A DNA stretch of 45,619 bases from Aliiglaciecola sp. (GTDB lineage: Bacteria; Pseudomonadota; Gammaproteobacteria; Enterobacterales; Alteromonadaceae), in the NCBI GenBank assembly GCA_028356795.1, contig JAOMVH010000006.1, forward strand, positions 1 through 45,619, given 5' to 3'. Numbering within the stretch: position 1 is the stretch's first letter; each line of letters begins with the position of its first letter. This document shows positions 38,331-45,619 of the stretch, piece by piece. Below the pieces are notes generated by a model. It was not told the DNA's origin, searched no databases, and was given only the letters and a program-made list of their open reading frames with translations. Position numbers and translations under genes: made by a program.

Positions 38331-41114
38331 TTAATGCGCCTCGTCCCAATTTTTACCCACGCCTGCCTCGACGATTAGAGGAACTGAGAGGGAGCAAGCC
38401 GATTCCATTATGCCAATGATTTTTGATGTGTATTCATCTAAATTATGTTCTTTTATTTCAAAAACTAGTTCATCGTGTACTTGCATGATCATTTTTACAT
38501 CGTCATTGTTTAAGCTTTCTATCCATTTGGCAACATCTAGCATGGCCATTTTAATGATGTCTGCCGCGGTACCTTGCATTGGGGCGTTGATCGCCGCTCG
38601 CTCGGCACCTTGTCGACGCATGCCGTTACTGGCATTTATCTCCGGTAAATAAAGCCTTCTTCCAAACACTGTAGACACATAGCCCTTTTCTTTTGCTAAA
38701 ACGCGAGTCTCTTCCATGTACTGCAAAACACCTGGGTACCGTTCAAAATACACATTCATGTATTTCTGCGCATCTTGTCTGGGAATATTCAATTGTTTGG
38801 CCAACCCAAACGCAGACATACCGTAAATTAAACCAAAGTTAATCGCCTTTGCGCTGCGGCGTTGATCAATCGTTACCTGGTCTAGCGGAACACCAAACAC
38901 CTCTGCGGCAGTGGCTTTGTGCACATCTTTACCACTTGAAAAAGCGTCCAACAAACCACTATCAGCCGACAGATGCGCCATGATACGTAGTTCGATTTGA
39001 GAATAATCTGCAGCAACCACTCGATATCCCTTTGGTGCGACAAATGCTTGCCTTACTTTACGTCCTTCAGCTGTTCGAATTGGAATGTTTTGTAAGTTAG
39101 GATCTGTTGAAGATAATCGTCCTGTTGCAGCAATGGCCTGGTGATAGCTGGTATGAACGCGCCCTGTTCTGGGGTTTATCATTTTTGGCAGTTTATCTGT
39201 ATAGGTATTCTTGAGCTTGGTTAGTCCCCGGTATTCCATTAGTAATTTGGGCAGTGGGTAATTTAATGCTAATTCTTGCAGTACTTCCTCCGCTGTGGAA
39301 GGCGCGCCCTTAGGCGTTTTTTTCAAAATAGGTAAATCAAGCTTGTTGAACAAAATCTCTTGTAATTGTTTGGTTGAGCTAAGATTGAATTCTTCGCCAG
39401 CCATGTCATGAACGTTTTTTTCAAGCTCCATGATCCGGGCGGCAATATCTTGACTTTGTTGAAGCAGCGTTTGGCTATCAATTAAAACACCAGTTTGCTC
39501 CATTTTAGCTAAAACTGAGGCCAGTGGTACTTCAATGTCCACCAATACACGCTTTAGGTCTGGATCATCCGATAACTGCGGCCACAGCGTTTGATGCAAC
39601 TGCAATGTAATATCGGCATCTTCAGCAGCATAAGGAGAAGCTTGCTCAAGGGGTATTTGATTAAACGTTAACTGTTTGGCACCTTTACCGGCAATATCTT
39701 GAAAGCTAATGGTTTGATGGTCTAGGTAGTGAGTGGACAAACTATCCATATCGTGACGAGTGGCAACACTATTTAGTACGTATGACTCAAGCATAGTGTC
39801 AAAGGCAATGCCGTTGAGTTCAATCCCATAGTTGGCCAATACATTTTTATCGTATTTTAAATGTTGTCCTACTTTCTTATGAGTATGGCTTTCAAGCAGC
39901 GGTTTGAATTTGTCTAACACTTGTTGTCTGTCAAGTTGTTGTGGTGCGTCCATATAATCATGTGCAAAAGGGATATACGCAGCTTCGCCCGCTTTGACCG
40001 AAAAGGAGAAGCCAACCAGCTCGGCTTGCATGTAATCTAAACTGGTTGTTTCTGTATCAAATGCAAATAATTCGGCATCATTTAGCTTCGCCAACCAAGC
40101 ATCAAGTTCACTCTCTTCTAATATGGTTGTGTAATCGGCATCGGTGACCTTTTTAGGCGCACTGGCTTCTGAGGCTTCTTGAGTGTTATTTTCTGATTCA
40201 TTAGAGGCTTCACCGCTGCTGAGCAAGCTAGTGCCTGCGCTGGCTTCTTTTAACCATCTTTTGAATTCATACTCAGCAAACAGATTAACTAACTTATCGT
40301 GCTGAGGCTCATTGGGGGTTAACTGTTCGGGGGTGAACTGGAGTGGGACGTCGAGTTTTATGGTGGCTAATTCGTACGAAAGGCGAGCTTGTTCTTCAAA
40401 TTCTCGCATTTTATCAGCCATTTTCTTAGCGCCCCGAAATTCCAAGTCGGCAATTTTGTCGAGGTTTTGATAAATTGCTTCAATGCTACCTATTCCTTGC
40501 AACATACCCAGCGCAGTCTTATCTCCGACACCGGGGACACCAGGAATGTTATCAACCTTATCCCCTTTTAAAGCCAGAAAGTCGATGATCAGCTCTGCCG
40601 GAATGCCAAATTTTTCTACTACCCCATCGACATCCATAATATGGTTGTTCATGGTGTTGATTAGGGTTACGTGAGGGTTAACAAGTTGTGCCATGTCTTT
40701 ATCGCCGGTACTGATAAGGGTTGGACGCCCTTGTTCGGTCGCTTGTTGGGCAAGGGTACCAATCACATCGTCAGCTTCAACGCCTTCTTCGACGATGATA
40801 GGTAGTCCCATAGCTTCAATAATCGCATGCAGTGGCGCTATTTGGCTGCGCAGCTCATCAGGCATAGGCGGCCGATTGGCTTTATATTCCGGGTAAATAT
40901 CATCACGAAATGTTTTGCCTTTTGCATCAAAAATCACGGCGATATGTGAAGGTGAATATTGCTTAACCAAACTCCTTAACATATTAACCACGCCGTATAT
41001 TGCGCCAGTATCTTGTCCTTTAGAGTTAGTTAGTGGAGGCATGCCATGAAAGGCGCGAAACAAATAGGAAGAGCCATCCACCAAAACGAATGGATTATTA
41101 GGTACATTTGCCAT
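38331..41114 (-). CDS. polA: DNA polymerase I
   Basis: [58 protein letters not shown]. Confidence 0.99.
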   Translation of the reverse strand: MANVPNNPFVLVDGSSYLFRAFHGMPPLTNSKGQDTGAIYGVVNMLRSLVKQYSPSHIAVIFDAKGKTFRDDIYPEYKANRPPMPDELRSQIAPLHAIIEAMGLPIIVEEGVEADDVIGTLAQQATEQGRPTLISTGDKDMAQLVNPHVTLINTMNNHIMDVDGVVEKFGIPAELIIDFLALKGDKVDNIPGVPGVGDKTALGMLQGIGSIEAIYQNLDKIADLEFRGAKKMADKMREFEEQARLSYELATIKLDVPLQFTPEQLTPNEPQHDKLVNLFAEYEFKRWLKEASAGTSLLSSGEASNESENNTQEASEASAPKKVTDADYTTILEESELDAWLAKLNDAELFAFDTETTSLDYMQAELVGFSFSVKAGEAAYIPFAHDYMDAPQQLDRQQVLDKFKPLLESHTHKKVGQHLKYDKNVLANYGIELNGIAFDTMLESYVLNSVATRHDMDSLSTHYLDHQTISFQDIAGKGAKQLTFNQIPLEQASPYAAEDADITLQLHQTLWPQLSDDPDLKRVLVDIEVPLASVLAKMEQTGVLIDSQTLLQQSQDIAARIMELEKNVHDMAGEEFNLSSTKQLQEILFNKLDLPILKKTPKGAPSTAEEVLQELALNYPLPKLLMEYRGLTKLKNTYTDKLPKMINPRTGRVHTSYHQAIAATGRLSSTDPNLQNIPIRTAEGRKVRQAFVAPKGYRVVAADYSQIELRIMAHLSADSGLLDAFSSGKDVHKATAAEVFGVPLDQVTIDQRRSAKAINFGLIYGMSAFGLAKQLNIPRQDAQKYMNVYFERYPGVLQYMEETRVLAKEKGYVSTVFGRRLYLPEINASNGMRRQGAERAAINAPMQGTAADIIKMAMLDVAKWIESLNNDDVKMIMQVHDELVFEIKEHNLDEYTSKIIGIMESACSLSVPLIVEAGVGKNWDEAH

Positions 41115-41192
41115 GAAAGTGTCTAATTATATGTGAGAAAAAACAATGTTGTCAGAATGCCACAAAGGCTGATAGGGTTCTAGCACGAATCC

Positions 41193-41201
41193 TGTGGATA
41201 A
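41193..41201 (-). promoter_or_regulatory. DnaA box TTATCCACA (minus) upstream of polA
   Basis: Exact consensus, TGTGGATAA on plus. Confidence 0.7.
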
Positions 41202-41336
41202 GTTTGTAGATAAAAACATACAGGCACAAGAACAAGCATTTGTTAAAAATTAGCAAATGTTCTTTTAGGCCTTGTCAGCCTTGTTTTATATCAGTAAGGA
41301 AGGTACTTATCCTTAAACTTCTAATTATTATTGTAT

Positions 41337-41345
41337 TGTGGATAA
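41337..41345 (-). promoter_or_regulatory. DnaA box TTATCCACA (minus) upstream of polA
   Basis: Exact consensus, TGTGGATAA on plus, same orientation as the previous box. Confidence 0.7.
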
Positions 41346-41781
41346 CTTATTGATTGAATGCTATTTAGAGCGGTAATACTTTGAAAAGTAATGCTTCTTG
41401 CGCTGATATTTTAACCAATCAATCTTTCCGCTTTTCTGTTTTAGCTAATTCAAGAAACTAACTTCTATTGCTCGAGTATCTGATGACAGTGTTTCAAAAC
41501 GGTCCAATAATCTATCACATTTTGTAACCTTTAAAAGAGATCTCTTTAAACTTTTTATGTTTAATAGTCGCTCAATATTAACTCATTTTGCATAAGCCAA
41601 TAATATCGGGCATCCCAGCGTCTCTTTTTTATTGTCATCATCAAGATCCGATGAAAATAAAGTGTGAGTACTTACATACTTTGATTGGGGGCAGGTTTTT
41701 TAACTCGTGCACCGCAATACAATTGTTACTGCTAGGACTTTCTGATTTAATGGAGTTACCCTTGAAAATATTGAAATAAAT

Positions 41782-42381
41782 GTGACGAGCAAAGAATCTT
41801 ATCATCACGGAAATCTGCGCCAAGCGCTTATGGATGCAGCACTTGTAAGCATTAAAGATAAAGGCAGCGAAAATTTAAGTTTGCGCGCGCTTGCCAGAGA
41901 AATTGGTGTGTCTCAAGCTGCGCCATATCGGCATTTTGAAGATAAAGTTGCCTTGTTGTCGGCACTGGCTGGAGATGGCTTTGTTAAGCTAGCGGGCCAG
42001 ATGAGAGCATGCATGCAAGAGCTTGAGCAAGATCCTGTTTCTGCACTGCAACAGGGCGCAAGAGCCTATATTCGTTTTGCTCAAAATAATCCTGAGACAT
42101 ATCGCCTTATGTACAGTATGCATGTTGAAGAATTTGATGATGAAGAAATGGAGGCTTGTCACCACGAAGCGTTCAATTTGCTTGAAAAGACCGTGGAGAC
42201 TGGCATTCAAAGTGGCGCGTTTAAAGCCCATGACAAAGATGCAGTCGTGTTGGCGTCATGGTCTGTAGTACATGGATTTGCCCAGTTGATTATCGACGGT
42301 GTTGTTGATTTAGACGATCTAGAAATAGAGTCATCATTTAAAGCGATTGGTATCGTCATGAATGAAGGGATTGTCGCCTAA
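41782..42381 (+). CDS. TetR/AcrR family transcriptional regulator (GTG start)
   Basis: YHHGNLRQALMDAALVSIKDKGSENLSLRALAREIGVSQAAPYRHFEDKVALLSALA. Confidence 0.93.
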   Translation: MTSKESYHHGNLRQALMDAALVSIKDKGSENLSLRALAREIGVSQAAPYRHFEDKVALLSALAGDGFVKLAGQMRACMQELEQDPVSALQQGARAYIRFAQNNPETYRLMYSMHVEEFDDEEMEACHHEAFNLLEKTVETGIQSGAFKAHDKDAVVLASWSVVHGFAQLIIDGVVDLDDLEIESSFKAIGIVMNEGIVA

Positions 42382-42641
42382 CAAAGCCGAATTCACATCA
42401 TGGGTTTTAATGTGTTAATGTCATCCACTTATGCTGGTGGAAGATTTCTCTAGGGAGATTTCAACTAAATCAGTAAAAACAAACAATTGAATTGCAATTT
42501 TCACTTTAGATTTGTGTCATTGCAGACAATAATTAGAGCATACAAGAACAAAAAGAAGCCAAAAGTACTTGGCTTGAGAAATGCGTAAATGATCCCACCC
42601 GTCATAAATGATTTGAACCTTACCTACGGCATTTATTCGTT

Positions 42642-44096
42642 ATGATGCAGTATCGCACGATCATTCGAATTCTTGGCTTGCTCGTAGCCATGTTTAGCTC
42701 AACGATGTTATTTCCAGCTATTATTTCCCTTATTTTTGAAGATGGCAGTGGCTTGCCCTTTATTCTGGCGTTTTTCCTGATTTTGTTGACCGGACTTTTT
42801 ATCTGGTATCCAAATAGAAAACATCGAAATGACTTACGGGCTAAAGAAGGTTTTTTAATTGTTGTTCTTTTCTGGGCGGTGCTAGCCAGTTTCGGGGCTT
42901 TTCCGTTCATGTTGCTCGACCAACCACAGATGTCTGTAACTGATGCCTTCTTTGAATCCTTTTCCGGACTAACCACAACGGGAGCGACGGTCATTGAAGG
43001 GATCGAGTACTTGCCAAAGTCAGTGCAGTTTTATCGTCAGCAACTTCAGTGGTTAGGTGGTATGGGGATCATCGTCTTGGCGGTGGCCATCTTGCCTATA
43101 CTAGGCGTTGGTGGCATGCAGTTGTATAGAGCAGAGACGCCGGGGCCGGTCAAAGATTCAAAAATGACGCCCAGAATTGCAGACACTGCTAAACATCTTT
43201 GGTATATCTATTTAGCACTTACGGTGGCATGTTCATTGGCCTACTGGGTTGCTGGGATGGATTGGTTTGATGCAATTTGCCATGCTTTCTCAACTATTGC
43301 TATTGGTGGCTTTTCTACTTATGACGCAAGTTTAGGGCATTTTAATAGCCCCGTTATCAACTTGATTTGTGTGGTGTTCCTTTGGATTGCCGCTCTTAAT
43401 TTTGCCCTTCACTATGCAGCCGCCAGTGGTCGCTCTCTTCGGGGGTACTTTCACGATCCCGAATTTAAAGCTTTCTTTTTCATCCAATTTGTTCTTATTA
43501 CTGTTTGTTTTTTAGTGCTGGTAAATCACAATATTTACGGCACAGCAGAAGCTGCCTTTGACCAAGCTTTGTTTCAAGCTGTTTCAATAAGTACCACTGC
43601 CGGGTTTGCCACCGCAGACTTTGCGAATTGGCCGGTTTTCTTACCTATTTTACTTATTTTTGCCAGTTTTATTGGTGGCTGCGCAGGGTCAACTGGGGGT
43701 GGTTTGAAGGTTATTCGCGTATTCTTGCTGTATTTACAGGGCAAGCGAGAGGTTGAGCGCTTGATCCATCCCAAAGCGGTGTATTCTGTGAAACTCGGCG
43801 ACCGTATGATGCCTGAGAGAGTCGTTGAGGCCGTTTGGGGATTTTTCTCCGCTTATGCGATGATATTTGTTGTCATAATGATCGGTCTTATCGCGACTGG
43901 CATGGATAATATTACGGCGTTTTCGGCAACCGCTGCGACGTTAAATAACTTAGGCCCTGGGTTGGGGAATGTCGCGGGAACCTATGCTGATGTGTCTGAC
44001 GGTGGTAAGTGGTTTCTTGTGGCAGCAATGTTATTCGGCCGACTCGAGGTTTTTTCTTTATTAGTGTTATTTTCTCCGACGTTTTGGCGTAGTTAA
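42642..44096 (+). CDS. trkH: Trk potassium uptake system membrane protein TrkH
   Basis: SGLTTTGATVIEG, QLQWLGGMGIIVLAVAILPILGVGGMQLYRAETPGPVKD, IGGCAGSTGGGLKVIR. Confidence 0.97.
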   Translation: MMQYRTIIRILGLLVAMFSSTMLFPAIISLIFEDGSGLPFILAFFLILLTGLFIWYPNRKHRNDLRAKEGFLIVVLFWAVLASFGAFPFMLLDQPQMSVTDAFFESFSGLTTTGATVIEGIEYLPKSVQFYRQQLQWLGGMGIIVLAVAILPILGVGGMQLYRAETPGPVKDSKMTPRIADTAKHLWYIYLALTVACSLAYWVAGMDWFDAICHAFSTIAIGGFSTYDASLGHFNSPVINLICVVFLWIAALNFALHYAAASGRSLRGYFHDPEFKAFFFIQFVLITVCFLVLVNHNIYGTAEAAFDQALFQAVSISTTAGFATADFANWPVFLPILLIFASFIGGCAGSTGGGLKVIRVFLLYLQGKREVERLIHPKAVYSVKLGDRMMPERVVEAVWGFFSAYAMIFVVIMIGLIATGMDNITAFSATAATLNNLGPGLGNVAGTYADVSDGGKWFLVAAMLFGRLEVFSLLVLFSPTFWRS

Positions 44097-44361
44097 CTCC
44101 AGTCCTTGATAAGAAATGTCGACAGCTTTATTACGCATAAATAGCGTGCTTACAGGCGTCGATTATCCAGAATTGTGGTTAGTTAATAATCAAATCGGTT
44201 AGTGGCTCAGTGTTTTGATCATTGGCCCGTTTTGCAAAGAGACGCGTCGCTTAGCAATTGAGAGCCCTTGTCTGACAACTATAGATTGATCAACATTAAT
44301 ACCAACCTACTAGCTTCGAGGTCGGTTTTTCACCTTGGTTTCTGCACTAGTTTTTAGGCAT

Positions 44362-44391
44362 AAAAAAGCCCGCTTCAAAGCGGGCTTTGAT
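44362..44391 (-). terminator. Intrinsic terminator downstream of the TraT-like gene
   Basis: Minus: AAAGCCCGCTTTGAAGCGGGCTTTTTTA. Confidence 0.88.
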
Positions 44392-44404
44392 TGACTTTAT
44401 TTAA

Positions 44405-45151
44405 TTAGAAGAACGATGCCATGGCGTAGGCCGTTTTCTCAAACATAGTTGGCTGTGCTTCTTCAAGCTCCAAGTTCGCTTTATTAGCAGTGGTTACTAC
44501 ACGTGTACGATACTCTTTTTGATTGGTTGCTTCAGAGTATGTTTGCGTAGTCGCACCGTCATCAGAAATTTTTGTATTCACTTTCGAGTCTCTGCGTACC
44601 AATACACCTTTACGTGCTTTTTCTTTGATTTGAATATCAGCCACCAGCAAGAATGTCACATCTTTAACAAAAGCATTGGCAGCGGTAGATACTAAACCAC
44701 CGATAAGGCCCGCGCCAGCTGCGCCTCTATAACTTCCACCCGTTGCATAACCCACTGCGGCTCCGGCTGCCACTCCTTGGTAACCACTACTTAAGTAGTT
44801 TTCAGCTGCGCTAGGTGATGCTTTTTCGAGGTTTCTTACAAAAACACTCATTGAAAACTGTGCTTTGTCTGGGCTATCGACAAACGTGTAGCCATTGCCA
44901 CTGTTTGAGATTTGTTGTTCAAGTGATTTTCTGAACTCGTTGCGGTCAAACTCCATTACAGCTGAACGTACTTCGAGATAAATTTTGCGTTTCTCTGGAG
45001 CCACCGGATCAACAAATATTGATGTACTGACCTTGGTTTGTACGTCTAAGTCTTTTTTGGCTATTGATGTATGCACAGCCGCGCAACCTGATAGCATGAG
45101 TGCCATCATTGCGAGCGCGAATAATTTGATTTGATAGTTCCTTTGAATCAT
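44405..45151 (-). CDS. TraT-like complement-resistance lipoprotein
   Basis: Lipobox LSGCAAVHTSIAKKDLDVQTKVSTSIFVDP; glycine-rich GYQGVAAGAAVGYATGGSYRGAAGAGLIGGL. Confidence 0.85.
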   Translation of the reverse strand: MIQRNYQIKLFALAMMALMLSGCAAVHTSIAKKDLDVQTKVSTSIFVDPVAPEKRKIYLEVRSAVMEFDRNEFRKSLEQQISNSGNGYTFVDSPDKAQFSMSVFVRNLEKASPSAAENYLSSGYQGVAAGAAVGYATGGSYRGAAGAGLIGGLVSTAANAFVKDVTFLLVADIQIKEKARKGVLVRRDSKVNTKISDDGATTQTYSEATNQKEYRTRVVTTANKANLELEEAQPTMFEKTAYAMASFF

Positions 45152-45206
45152 TTTTATTTGCCTTTAGTATTGTAGAGTGTGGTTGCAAGCTTTTTAACTC
45201 ACAGGG

Positions 45207-45560
45207 TTAATAGTATCTTCCATAGTAACGATAATAGTAGCGACAGTTACGATATTCTCTCCAGTTGAAACGCAGCAGATCACGGCAGGTATAACCGGGG
45301 CGCCAATGAGTACCTGAGTACTCAGGTGGTTTAACCTTTTTTTCAAGCATGCTTTTTATATAGGCATCGACTTCTTCTGGTTTCTCCGCCAGAAAAGGCC
45401 TAGACATCACCTCTTGATTGAGTTGAGCCTGCATACGTGCCATTTCATCATCTTCATCATCTGATTGTGCAAAAACCATAGAAGATGCTGACACCAAACC
45501 AACGGTGACAAGTGAGGATAGTAATGTTGATTTGAAAAGTTTGACGATACGGCTGTTCAT
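45207..45560 (-). CDS. Small secreted protein with Tyr/Arg-rich C-terminus
   Basis: Signal peptide (LVSASSMVFAQ); C-terminus CRYYYRYYGRYY. Confidence 0.7.
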   Translation of the reverse strand: MNSRIVKLFKSTLLSSLVTVGLVSASSMVFAQSDDEDDEMARMQAQLNQEVMSRPFLAEKPEEVDAYIKSMLEKKVKPPEYSGTHWRPGYTCRDLLRFNWREYRNCRYYYRYYGRYY

Positions 45561-45619
45561 AACTTTCCTCCTTAAAAGTGAACGAGACTATAAATCTATA
45601 ACAATTTGAACAATATTCA

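Noticed and set aside
42391-42470. Small dyads after the TetR gene (TCCAC...GTGGA; GATTTCTCTAGGGAGATTTC)
   Set aside because: Short, with no T-run and no further context; within chance expectation.
44302-44335. Imperfect hairpin CCAACCTACTAGCTTCGAGGTCGGTTTTT about 200 nt after trkH
   Set aside because: May be the trkH terminator, but the stem is imperfect and there is no independent support for an sRNA ending here.

Overview
This window looks like the replication-origin region of a marine gammaproteobacterial chromosome, probably Alteromonadales judging from gene content and order (inference). Left to right it holds: an integron-type tyrosine recombinase with a LexA box; a CBS-domain protein; the complete F-type ATP synthase operon (atpIBEFHAGDC, minus strand); parB, parA, rsmG and mnmG; oriC (a GATC- and DnaA-box-rich AT-rich gap); a class I HMG-CoA reductase; a DUF4097-type repeat protein; dnaC-like, dnaT-like and mioC genes; mnmE, yajQ, yidC, yidD, rnpA and rpmH; dnaA-dnaN-recF-gyrB; glyS/glyQ; tag; yihI; cytochrome c4; engB; polA; a TetR regulator; trkH; and a TraT-like lipoprotein. 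Intergenic reading adds features missing from the ORF track: a Spot 42 (spf) sRNA, a CsrB/CsrC-like sRNA with about 8 GGA motifs at the yihI-engB locus, a candidate small RNA with a sigmaE-like promoter and intrinsic terminator between engB and spf, two parS sites embedded in recF, a REP/BIME-like repeat family at two loci, DnaA boxes upstream of dnaA and polA, and rpmH. Most of the region is conserved core genome. The least-described candidates are the intergenic RNAs, the REP-like family, and the SOS-regulated integrase with a possible cassette at the window edge. All motif matches were made by eye; no database search was run.
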